Source: Panicum virgatum (lineage: Eukaryota; Streptophyta; Magnoliopsida; Poales; Poaceae). From it: 64,000 nt of DNA. The DNA lies in assembly GCF_016808335.1 (NCBI RefSeq), contig NC_053148.1:46764930-46828929 (forward strand), in the 5' to 3' direction. A model generated the notes under the pieces. It was not told the origin of the DNA, made no database searches, and saw nothing but the letters and a program-made list of their open reading frames with translations. Shown one piece after another: positions 34,481 to 43,971 of the stretch (position 1 is the first letter of the stretch; each line of letters starts with the position of its first letter). A program made the translations under genes and the position numbers.

Positions 34481-37179
34481 CCCCCCGCAGTCGTAGCATC
34501 GGTCGGTGAGATGCCAAGACTGGAGCGAAACTCCTGGAACACTGAAGAGGGTAGTCCCTTGGTCATAATATCTGCAAACTGCTGGCCTGTAGGAACATGT
34601 AGAACTCTCACGTCGCCGACGGCCACCTTCTCACGAACAAAATGTATGTCGAGCTCGATATGCTTTGTCCGTCGATGGTGGACTGGATTCGACGCCATGT
34701 AAACTGAGGAGATGTTGTCGCAATACACAAGTGTCGCCTTGTCAACCGGAACTGATAGCTCGCCCAAGAGTTGGCGAAGCCAGCAGCACTCAGACACAGC
34801 GTTAGCAATCGCCCGATACTCCGCCTCGGCGCTAGAACGTGAAACCATAGGCTGGCGCTTGGAGGACCACGACACCAGAGCATCACCAAGGTAGACGCAG
34901 TAGCCTGATGTAGACCGGCGCGTATCCGGGCACCCAGCCCAATCGGCGTCAGAGTAAGCGACGATGTCCAGTGATCGTGACGCCAGAAGATGCAGCCCGT
35001 GATCAGTAGTACCTTGGAGGTAGCGGAGAACGCGCTTGATGAGAGCGAGATGACCTTCATGCGGATCGTGCATGTGCAGGCAGATTTGGTGAACGGCGTG
35101 TGCAATATCTGGACGCGTGAGGGTCATCCATTGAAGTGCTCCGGCAATCCTCCTGTACTCTGAAGGATCAGATACTGGTTCTCCACTGGCTGCAGGCAGC
35201 TTCAGTTTGACGTCGATCGGCGTAGAGATCGGGCGGCAGTTGGACATGCCGGCACGATCAAGCAGCTCTTCGGCATACTGAGTCTGAGACAAGTGAAACC
35301 CACCGGCTGACCGAGTGACCTCAACACCCAGAAAGAAGTGGAGGTCGCCCATGTCTTTTACTGCAAATTCCGCTTGAAGCTCGTTGATGACTTGCCGAAG
35401 AAGAGCCGTAGTGGAGGCCGTGATGATCGTATCGTCAACGTACAGGAGAAGAATGGCCATGGCCGTGCCTCGGCGAAGAACGAAGAGGGACGTGTCGGAG
35501 CGTGTCGGTGTGAAGCCAATCGTGGCGATGAACCCAGCGAAGCGCTCATACCAGGCGCGCGGTGGCTGCTTCAGCCCGTAGAGGCTCTTGGACAAGAGAC
35601 ACACGTCGCGTGGTCGTCGTGGATCGACAAAGCCAATCGGCTGCTGACAGTACACCCGCTCGGAGAGGTTCCCGTGCAGAAAGGCGTTGGAGACGTCGAG
35701 TTGTCGAGCTTGCCAGCCACGAGACGCAACGAGTGTCAAGACCATGCGGATCGTGGTCGGTTTAACCACCGGTGAGAAGGTCTCTCCGAAATCCACTCCG
35801 GGACGTTGAGAGAACCCACGGACGACCCATCTGGCCTTGTAGCGATCAAGAGAGCCATCGGGCTTGTATTTGACGCGGAACACCCACTTGCCGGTGACTA
35901 CGTTGGCACCCGGTGGACGTGGTACGAGTTCCCACGTACTGTTGGCGAGGAGAGCACCATATTCGGCTTCCATGGCCGCCTTCCAGTTGGGGTCACGCAG
36001 AGCCGCACGTGCAGACGCCGGGATCGGGGAGATGGTGGTCGTCATGGTAGTGCATGCGTAGCGCGGGTTGGGCTTGACGATGCCAGCGCGCCCGCGTGTC
36101 ACCATGGGATGCCGTGGTCGAGCCGCATCAGTGGATGTTGACGCCGTGGGTGCACCGCAATCTGGAGCTGGAGGCTGCGTCAGTGTATAGTCGAACGCCG
36201 GGGCAGTGCGCCATGCTAGAGATGATGGCGACTCGGGTGCACGAGTCGGTGTAGTGGTTGCCAATGGTGATGCCGTCGAGGTCCGCACACGCGATGCAGT
36301 CGGTGTAGACGAAGGACTCAGCGTCGACGGTACAGGTGCCGGTGCCGGGGACGAGGCCGACTGAGCGAGCGTAGGTGTGGTAGACGCGGAGGGCAAGATC
36401 TGCATCGGCGAGCGCGACGGGGACACGGCCGGAGCGCGCACTCGCGGTGGCCGTGGCGACGGACAGTCGATGGCACGATGAACTTGCAGAGGGTTAGCAG
36501 CCACGACGGAAGCAGGATCAAGCGAACCGGTGGGTGTCGCACGTGTCGCTGTCGGAGTGGCAGAACGGTATGGGAAGGAGAGCTCGTCAAACACCACGTG
36601 ACGCGAGGTGAGCACCCGACGTGTCGCAGGATCATAACAGCGGTAACCGCGGTGATTCGACGAGTAGCCAAAGAAGGCGCATTGTGTGGTACGGGGAGAG
36701 AGTTTGTTGGGTGTGGTAGCAGTGAGGTTGGGGTAGCAGGCACAACCAAATACACAGAGCAACATGTAATCCGGTGGTGCGCCGAGAAGAATGTCATGTG
36801 GGGTGAACGAGCCTGTGCTGGTGCATGGTCGTCGGTTGAGGAGATATGTCATGGTGGCAAGCGCCTCTGCCCAGAACACAGTAGGGACACTAGAGTGAAA
36901 GAGCAGCGTGCGCACACCATCATTGAGAGTGCGAAGGATGCGCTCAGCTTTCCCATTCTGCTGGGATGTGTAGGGACAGGAGAAGTGCAAAGAGACGCCG
37001 TGCGAGGCAAAGAAAGAACGCAGAGCGTGGTTGTCGAACTCCCGGCCATTATCAGTTTGAAAAGCAACTACTGGTCGCTGAAACTGCGTGCAAACATATG
37101 AGTGGAACGAGATCAGGATCGGTGCAACAATGTGAGTAATCATCCAAGATAACAAGGTAGAACTGAAAACCAGAAACAC
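34402..37179 (-). pseudogene. copia integrase C-part, reverse transcriptase and RNase H reading frame
   Basis: Open for 925 codons in a different frame from the upstream part. Integrase continues at SFHSYVCTQFQ with the second catalytic Asp in QTDNGREFDN and the Glu in QQNGKAERI. Reverse transcriptase follows (WKAAMEAEYGALLANSTWEL ... VSNAFLHGNL ... LLLYVDDTIIT with the YVDD active site), then RNase H (YSDADWAGCPDTRRSTSGY ... KHIELDIHFVREKV ... FADIMTKGLP). Catalytic residues are in place. Relative to the family about 20 integrase residues after DDYSH are missing and the frame shifts there, so a full polyprotein cannot be made from this copy. Confidence 0.92.
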
Positions 37180-39025
37180 TTGCTATTGGGGATGTCCATA
37201 CATCAGCATGCAGTAGTTGAAAGGGAAAATAAGAAACTGAAGTAGAGGGAGAAAAGGGCAACCGAGTGTGCTTTCCAAGTTGACAGGCAATGCAGGTATG
37301 ATCAGTGGCTTTATTACAACTGAATTCAAATGATGCAAGAGAGGAGGGGGAAATGTGACGGCCTGGGTGCCCTAACCGTTGATGCCACAGATCAAGGGAA
37401 GTGGATGCAGTGAGCAGCTGTGGTGACGAGCGAAGAGGGTAAAGGTCACCAGTGCTTTCACAGCGCAGAATCACCTCCCTGGTGTGAAGATCCTTAATGG
37501 AAAAACCAGAAGAGTCAAATTCAACGGTGACAGCATTGTCACGGGTTAGAGCACGAACTGAAACAAGGTTCTTAATCAAATGAGGAGAGACTAGAACATT
37601 GTTGAGATGCAAAGCAGAATGAGGTGTAGGTATAGAAGAGACACCTGTAGAGGTAACAGGAAGGGAAGCTCCATTGCCAACGAGAATGGAAGAGGGAGCA
37701 GAGGAGTGGGAAAAGGAGTGGAGAGGGGCAGGTGTGGAGGACATGTGAGAGGACGCACCAGTGTCGAAGTACCATTCAGAGGTGCTTGCAGCAGGGCTGG
37801 AGGCGATGTTGTTCAGTGCCGCGAGCAGAGCGCTGTGATCCCAGGGCTGCGACATCGACGGGGGCACGGTGGATGCGCCCGTCGATGAAGGCAGTTGGGC
37901 CGCAAACGCCTGTTGTGGCGGCTGACCTGGCCGAGGACCAAGAACACCGGCGGCCGGAACGCGGAACGGCATGGGCCAAGCCTGCACCATGCCGGTCCAC
38001 GGGTTAAACCCGGCCTGCCATTGTGCCGCAGATGGAGCTGGAGGACGAGCGAAAGGTGCGCCGGCGCCGCCGGAACCGCCCGTGGTACTGGAAGCGGCGG
38101 GGTTGGAGGAGGAGCCGGCGTTGGAGGTGGACTTCCCACGCTTCTTCTTCTTGTTGGTGGTGGCACCAGGCACGCTCGGAGAGGAGGTGGATGACGAGGG
38201 GCGCCCGACGTAGAATGCCTGAGCGCCAGGCCCGAGTTGCTTCTCCTGTTGCTGGAGGCTCTTCTCCTCAAGGAGAAGCTGGGAGCGCACCTTGCGGAAG
38301 GAGGGAAGGGGATCTTGCTCGTTGATGGAGGAGATCATGTGACGAAGCTTGGGGTTGAGGCCGCGCAGCATGTTCACCACTTGATTGTCCTCACGAACGG
38401 GATGACCAACGTCGGCGAGTTTTCCGGCGAGCACTTTCAGTTGAGAGCAGTACTCAGTCACGGAAAGATCGCCTTGCATGAGGGAGCGGAACTCCGACTC
38501 GAGGTGGACGGCGCGCGTGAGGCGGTTGTCGTGGAAGAGTTCCTCGATGGCCGTCCAGACGGCGAGCGCGGTGTCGTCCTTCTCCATGACGATGTCCAGG
38601 AGATCGGTGGAGACGGTCGTGTAGAGCCAATTCACGATGCACTCATCGATCATGGCCCAGTCAGGATCGGAGAAGTGAGGGGTGGCGGTGGCGCTGACAT
38701 GGTCACGGAGACCGAACTTGCCGAAGGCCGTGTCGAAGAGGCGCCGCCATTGGGAGTAGGAGGTGTTTTCCAGATCAAGGATGATGTGAACATGAGATCT
38801 GATGTTCACGGACTGGATCTGGGCGAGGGAGACGGTGGAGGTGGAGGGAGGAGGCGGTCCCATCTGAGCCCGACGAAGGATGTCGCGCAGGGCATCAGGG
38901 GATTGCGCAGTGGAGGAGCTAGAGGAACCGGAGGCAAGGGCAGAGGTGGAGCTGACGTCCATGGCAGCGGAAGGAGGCGAGGAGAAGGGGTTAACGAACT
39001 CGTCGGATTCCCCGTCTGATACCAT
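37052..39025 (-). pseudogene. copia gag, protease and N-terminal integrase reading frame
   Basis: About 657 codons open. The gag part contains a UBN2-like stretch (AVWTAIEELFHDNRLTRAVH; EYCSQLKVLAGKLADVGHPV). No CCHC zinc knuckle is evident after it; a Lys-rich patch (NKKKKRGK) follows instead. The protease motif is WYFDTGASSHM. The pre-integrase zinc motif is HQRLGHPGRH...CIACQLGK. The integrase core starts with LHADVWTSPI and reaches VILDDYSH, after which the frame becomes nonsense (37115-37140). The first ATG (39025-39023) is formed by the last base of the LTR plus the first two bases of the primer-binding site; whether it is the true start is unknown. Confidence 0.88.
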
Positions 39026-39193
39026 GAAGGAGATTGGAGTGTCAACTACAATTGTATTGATCTCCTCTTGAGTTTATATACATGTACACAAGCACAACGT
39101 GCGCCTAACCAACTACCCTAACTAGCCGCCGTGATCCACAGAAAGAGGATCATAGAGCGGGTTTCCAGGGACGACGTGGTCACGTCGCCAACA
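39025..39193 (-). repeat. 5' LTR, 169 bp
   Basis: Reads on the minus strand from TGTTGGCGAC (39193) to CTTCA (39025). On the inner side it is followed directly by the primer-binding site. Confidence 0.95.
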
Positions 39194-39284
39194 AAAATTT
39201 TTACGCGCGCCAATTTCGTCCGCGTCGATTTCATGTAGGCCTTCGAGTGGTTATCTCATTTTACAGGACATGGCTACATTTAGT

Positions 39285-39539
39285 GGTCCTTGTTTAGTTT
39301 CCTTCAAAATTTCAAAATTTTACAAAATTTCCCATCATATCGAATCTTTGAACACATGTATGAAGTATTAAATGTAGCTAAACAAAATAATTAATTACAC
39401 AATTTGTCTATAATTTGCGAGACGAATCTTTTGAGCCTAGTTAATCTATAGCGGGACAATAATTATCAAATACAAACGAAAGTGATACAGTGCTTTACAG
39501 GTTTACTTTTATACATCTAAACAAGACCTTAGTAACCAA
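39285..39539. mobile_element. AT-rich MITE of the 'gagacgaatct...gagcctagtta' family
   Basis: The ends ggtccttgtttag and (reverse complement) aggtcttgtttag are inverted repeats. Both flanks read TAGT (39281-39284 and 39540-39543). The core gcgagacgaatcttttgagc matches the MITEs at 1-440 and 16986-17323. Common grass family; no coding capacity. Confidence 0.72.
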
Positions 39540-39543
39540 GCCC

Positions 39544-40374
39544 CGCCCATATGTACGGTTAGTATATATCTATGATTAAAAGCCATGTGTTGTATTTATT
39601 TTAGGTTTAGTTTAATTACCGACTATATTATATGAGCCAATATTTAATATTTAAGTATATAAATGATTTTTGGACAGGATCAGAGAGCAATGCGACAGAA
39701 CTTCTTAGTTAATATGTAGCACACGAGGCAAATGCATACCAAAAACTATTTTCTGCTGACGTCAAACACTATCTTAGGCGCATCACATGGAAAGATATAA
39801 AATAGATTGTGTTAGTCATGGATCCCCGCTACCTTTTTGGTTAATAATTACCTCCTTTTGTGATACAAATTGGATGAAATATTTGTGGTATACCTTTATA
39901 CTTACTTTATATACAATGTGGTTTCATAATATTCAATATTTCATGATATTTACTTTCGTGTTGTACTATAATTTTTTCTGCCCGTAGCAACGCACATGCA
40001 TGATTCTAGTAATATAACTAAACGCTATTGAAAAAAGACTAAGAATCTCACCTTACTAGCGTCGCGTCCGCGAGGCCAGCACGACCCGCTCCACGCCTGG
40101 GTTGTCGCGGCGCCGGCTCGCCTGACCCCACGCCACCGAGCTCCAGGCGGTTGGAGCCTCAACGTCGCGCAACCCCTGTGTCAAGGCAGAGGAGCGGGCG
40201 CGGGGCGCGGCCGCCTAGATGCGGCGAGGAGCGGCCCGATGGTGGATGGAGGCCGGCTTGGTGGCGATCGGCGTTCGGCGCGGTGGAGGTCGGCGGTCAG
40301 CGCAGCAAGGGGGGCGGTAAAAACAGACGGCGGGCAGCGGTGAATGGCCGAGCGAGGTGAAACGGTAGGGGTAA
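39544..40374. other. Intergenic, probable old repeat remnants
   Basis: AT-rich to 40040, ending with cccgtagcaacgcacatgca, a sequence style often found at termini of grass DNA elements; no partner terminus found. 40060-40360 is GC-rich without recognisable protein. Confidence 0.4.
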
Positions 40375-40665
40375 ATGACCGACAAACTAGTCGGCCGCCG
40401 AGTAGCCGACTAGTCCCCCTATCGGGCAGAATAGACCTGTCGGCCCTTGAGAGGCCGACTAGAGCACCTATCGCGCCGACTAGGCCTGTCGGCCCATGAA
40501 TGGCCGACTAGCCCCTATGTCGCCGACAGGCCCCGCTGGCACCACGTCCAAGGGACGGTGCCGATGTGGACACTACGAGTCGGTCCTTAAGCGGCCGACA
40601 GGGGCTGTCGGCCATCCAGGCGCCAATTACAAGCCTGACGAGTGAGTGAGGGCCGACAGGCATCT
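40375..40665. repeat. Cluster of about 13 gtcggcc/ggccgac motifs in both orientations
   Basis: Words such as ctgtcggccc, ggccgactag and ggccgacagg occur every 15-40 bases in both orientations from accgaca (about 40380) to ggccgacagg (about 40655). This spacing and inverted use resemble the subterminal binding-site arrays of CACTA-type transposons. No CACTA terminus is seen beside it, so it may be the end of a truncated element. Confidence 0.65.
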
Positions 40666-40863
40666 AGATTTGCAAATTTTCATATTTGGCATTTATTTTT
40701 GTGATTAATTTTTAAAATTAATATTATTTATAAAATTCCCTCCATCAACCACATTTTCAAAATTTTTGGAATTTCCTAGATCCACGACAAAAAAACTTTC
40801 CCGGTTTTATGGAAATCCGAAATCCTCAATCTGCACCTCCGTACGGGTGTGCTGGGCGGCAGC

Positions 40864-41045
40864 CAGGGTTTACCGTTTCGGTCGGAAAGTGAAATTTCGG
40901 TACTTTTTCCCGTTTTCGCTACTCACCGGGAAGCGAATTTCAGTCCGGAAAATAGGTGATTTCAGTTTCAAATTCAAAAATATGAAAGTTAAACTTTGGT
41001 AAAAAAATAAAATTCGGAAAAGTAAAAACGAAATGGTGAATCCTG
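40864..41045. mobile_element. Small hAT element, CAGGGTT family, 182 bp
   Basis: Starts cagggtttaccgtttcgg and ends cgaaatggtgaatcctg, with a perfect 8-bp duplication gcggcagc at 40856-40863 and 41046-41053. It shares its ends and tttcgg words with the element at 14248-14482. It lies about 0.4 kb upstream of the receptor kinase start codon. Confidence 0.92.
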
Positions 41046-41053
41046 GCGGCAGC

Positions 41054-41451
41054 TGAGCTGAATCCGCTCCCCCAATTTACTCCCCCCATTTACTCCCTCC
41101 ACCTCCTCCAAATTTATGGCCTCCTTGCTCCTCTCCTCGCTCCCCGGCCGTCGTCACCTTCCACTTCCCAAGCTTCCTCCCCCTTCATTCCTTTTCTCAC
41201 CAAGCAGGACCTGCCAAACGCACGCCGCACCACCCAGAACCCAACCAAAAGTCTAGAGAGAGAAACGGGGAGGGAGCAGAGGCTGGGGAGGTCAGCCAAG
41301 CCATCCACTTGCCCACCTCCAAGCTGTGCCCCATGACACCACCGCCAGCACCGCCACCACCACTACCGCAAGAACCAAACCAAGCGGCCTTGGCCTGGCA
41401 TTAGCGCAAAGATCTCGCCTTTGACCTCCCACTCCGCTCGCCTCGCCCGCC
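41054..41451 (+). promoter_or_regulatory. Promoter and 5' UTR region of the LRR kinase gene
   Basis: C/T-rich leader (tactcccccca, cctccacctcctcc at 41080-41110) and an accaccgcc-type tract (41335-41370) directly before the ATG at 41452. No clear TATA box. The hAT insertion ending at 41045 limits the ancestral upstream sequence. Confidence 0.5.
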
Positions 41452-43971
41452 ATGGGCTGCTGCGGTGGCGGTCACTACCGCGCCGCACTCCTGTTCTTGG
41501 CGACGGCCGTGGCCGCCTGCGTTGCGCCGGCGGCGGCGCAGGAGCCGAATACCGACGCCTACTTCGTCACCGGGTTCTTCTCCAAGCTGGGCCGCCCCGC
41601 ACCGTCGTCGTCCGGCGCCAGCGGTGTGTGCTCCTGGCCCGGCATGTCCTGCGACGGCGAGGGCCGCGTGGTGGCGTTCTCGGCCACCGGGATGGGCCTG
41701 GCGGGCGCCATCCCGGAGGACACCGTCGGCAAGCTCGCGCGCCTTCAGGTGCTCGACCTCAGCGGCAACCGCCTTACCGCGCTGCCCAACGACCTGTGGG
41801 AGCTCGGCGCGTCGCTGCGCGCGCTCAACCTGTCCGGCAACGCCATCCGCGGCGCGCTCCCCAACAACGTCGGCAACTTCGCGCGCCTCCAGGCGTTGGA
41901 CGTCTCCCACAACGCCTTCACCGGCTCGCTGCCGCAAGCGCTCGGCTCCATCGCCAGCCTGCAGGTGCTCAACGCCAGCCACAACCAGTTCCAGGGGCAG
42001 GTCCCCAGCGCCGTCGTCTTCGGGTGCGGGAACCTCGTGGCCATGGATCTCTCCGGCAATGCGCTCGATGGGGACTTGCCAGATCTGTCGCCGCTCAGGT
42101 CCCTTTCCTATCTCAACCTCTCCGGCAACCGGCTCCGCGGCTCGGTCATCGGGGCGTTGCTGGAGCAGCTGAGGGTCCTAGACCTCAGCAACAACCGCAT
42201 CTCCGGGTTGAATTTTAGCAGTGGGTATGCTGGCTCTGCATTGCTGTACCTTGACTTGTCGGGCAATGAGCTTCTTGGAGAATTCAACGTCGCTGGCCGG
42301 TTCCGGAACCTGAGGCATGTCAATCTTGCCCACAACCATTTGTCAAATGCCAATTTGCTCGTGTCATTGGGTGAGATTTCTGAATTGGAGTATGTTAATC
42401 TGTCAAGCACTGGATTGCATGGGCAAATCCCTCAATTTTCATCTCGATTGGTTGGATTGAAGGTGCTCGATATGTCAAGGAACAATATCAGTGGGGTTGT
42501 CCCAGACATGAGCTCTCTTCGGCTACGTGTGCTGGACTTGTCGGTGAACAATCTCACAGGTGAGATACCTGTGGCTTTGGTCAAGAAGTTGGCATCGATG
42601 GAGCATTTCAACTTCTCATACAACAATCTCACTGTTTGCGCCTCTGAGCTCTCTCCTGAGGCATTTGCAGTTGCATTTGCTAAGTCCAGAAATGATTGCC
42701 CAATCGCTGTGAACGCAGACAGTATCAAGAAAAGAAGAGGGAAGCGTAAGGGGGTGAAGTTGGCTTTAGCTGTTGTGCTTTCACTGTTCTTCTCTGTTCT
42801 TGGTTTCCTTTGCTTGGCAGTGGCATGTAGGAGGCGGAGGAAGAGGTGTGATACGTTGCCTGTGGTTAAGCAGGTGTCATTCAAAGAGGAGCCTACTGTA
42901 TCAGGGCCATTTTCTTTCCAGACAGATTCGACAACTTGGGTTGCTGATGTGAAGGTCGCAACTTCAGTGCCGGTAGTCATCTTTGAGAAGCCCTTGATAA
43001 GCTTCACGTTTGCTGACCTGTTGGCAGCTACTTCAAACTTTGACAGGGGTACCTTGCTGGCTGAAGGGAGGTTTGGGCCAGTGTATAGAGGATTTCTTCC
43101 TGGTGGAATTCAAGTTGCCGTGAAGGTGCTGGTGCATGGGTCGGTAATGGAGGACCAAGATGCAGCAAGGGAGCTTGAGCGGCTGGGACGGATCAAACAT
43201 CCTAACTTGGTTCCTTTGACTGGCTACTGTCTGGCAGGTGACCAGAGGATTGCCATCTATGAGTACATGGAAAATGGCAATTTGCACAACCTACTTCATG
43301 ACTTGCCACTGGGAGTTCAGACGACCGAAGATTGGAGCGCAGACACTTGGGAGGACAATGGTGGTGGTGTCGCAACTGAAATCATCACGCCAGAAGGTAC
43401 TGCAACATGGATGTTTCGACACAAAATTGCGTTAGGTGCCGCGAGGGCACTAGCATTCCTCCACCATGGCTGCATTCCGCAGATTGTCCACCGGGATGTG
43501 AAGGCAAGCAGCATCTACTTTGACTGTACAATGGAGCCTAGGCTGTCTGATTTCGGGTTATCAATGATCGTCGGAACTAGCACCGACAATGATTCGTTGC
43601 ACCACTCCCTAGGCTATACTCCGCCGGAGTTCTCCATCTCAGAGAATGCCATGGCAACTGCAAAGTCTGACGTTTACAGTTTTGGTGTTGTGTTGTTTGA
43701 ATTGGTCACCGGGAAGAAATCGGTGGGTGACGAGTACCCAGACCAGAAGGAGGCGAACCTTGTGAACTGGGCCAGGGCGATGGTCAAGGCGAACCTCGGG
43801 TCGAGCATCATCGACCCGAAGATTCGTGACACGGGGCTGGAGCGGCAGATGGAGGAGGCGCTGAGGATCGCCTACCTATGCACTGCTGAACTGCCATCCA
43901 AGAGGCCGGCCATGCAGCAGATCGTCGGCCTGCTCAAGGACATCGAGCCAAAAGTAGCACAGCAGGACTAA
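41452..43971 (+). CDS. LRR receptor-like serine/threonine kinase (At2g24230-like)
   Basis: Intronless, 839 residues. Signal peptide about 1-29 (HYRAALLFLATAVAACVAPA). A leucine-rich-repeat ectodomain runs from about 75 to 400 (LQVLDLSGNRLTALPNDLWE, LRALNLSGNAIRGALPNNVG, LRVLDLSVNNLTGEIP). One membrane helix lies at about 433-462 (LALAVVLSLFFSVLGFLCLA), followed by basic RRRRKR. The cytosolic kinase domain is about 530-830: glycine loop LAEGRFGPVYRG, Lys in VAVKVLV (about 557), HRDVKAS (about 679), DFG in LSDFGLS (about 699), GYTPPEF and SDVYSFGVVLFELVTGKKS. All key catalytic residues are present and it is an RD-type kinase, so it is probably active. Its ligand is unknown. Single exon and the kinase C-terminus (YLCTAELPSKRPAMQQIV) point to the At2g24230 subgroup. 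Confidence 0.95.
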   Translation: MGCCGGGHYRAALLFLATAVAACVAPAAAQEPNTDAYFVTGFFSKLGRPAPSSSGASGVCSWPGMSCDGEGRVVAFSATGMGLAGAIPEDTVGKLARLQVLDLSGNRLTALPNDLWELGASLRALNLSGNAIRGALPNNVGNFARLQALDVSHNAFTGSLPQALGSIASLQVLNASHNQFQGQVPSAVVFGCGNLVAMDLSGNALDGDLPDLSPLRSLSYLNLSGNRLRGSVIGALLEQLRVLDLSNNRISGLNFSSGYAGSALLYLDLSGNELLGEFNVAGRFRNLRHVNLAHNHLSNANLLVSLGEISELEYVNLSSTGLHGQIPQFSSRLVGLKVLDMSRNNISGVVPDMSSLRLRVLDLSVNNLTGEIPVALVKKLASMEHFNFSYNNLTVCASELSPEAFAVAFAKSRNDCPIAVNADSIKKRRGKRKGVKLALAVVLSLFFSVLGFLCLAVACRRRRKRCDTLPVVKQVSFKEEPTVSGPFSFQTDSTTWVADVKVATSVPVVIFEKPLISFTFADLLAATSNFDRGTLLAEGRFGPVYRGFLPGGIQVAVKVLVHGSVMEDQDAARELERLGRIKHPNLVPLTGYCLAGDQRIAIYEYMENGNLHNLLHDLPLGVQTTEDWSADTWEDNGGGVATEIITPEGTATWMFRHKIALGAARALAFLHHGCIPQIVHRDVKASSIYFDCTMEPRLSDFGLSMIVGTSTDNDSLHHSLGYTPPEFSISENAMATAKSDVYSFGVVLFELVTGKKSVGDEYPDQKEANLVNWARAMVKANLGSSIIDPKIRDTGLERQMEEALRIAYLCTAELPSKRPAMQQIVGLLKDIEPKVAQQD

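Larger units (their letters stand above)
33732..39193 (-). mobile_element. Ty1/copia LTR retrotransposon, complete ends, broken pol
   Basis: Perfect 5-bp target duplication AAAAT (33727-33731 and 39194-39198). Two 169-bp LTRs (TGTTGGCGACG...CTTCA on the minus strand). A primer-binding site tggtatcaga for initiator Met tRNA is at 39015-39024 beside the 5' LTR, and a G-rich polypurine tract at 34481-34486 beside the 3' LTR. The LTRs differ at about three positions outside the hAT insertion, so this is a fairly young copy. Very short LTRs and the order gag-protease-integrase-RT-RNaseH suggest the Ale/Retrofit lineage (inference). The coding frame is interrupted in integrase. Confidence 0.95.

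Noticed and set aside
39544..40010. DNA element ending in cccgtagcaacgcac
   Set aside because: Only one terminus-like sequence seen; the partner and target duplication are missing.
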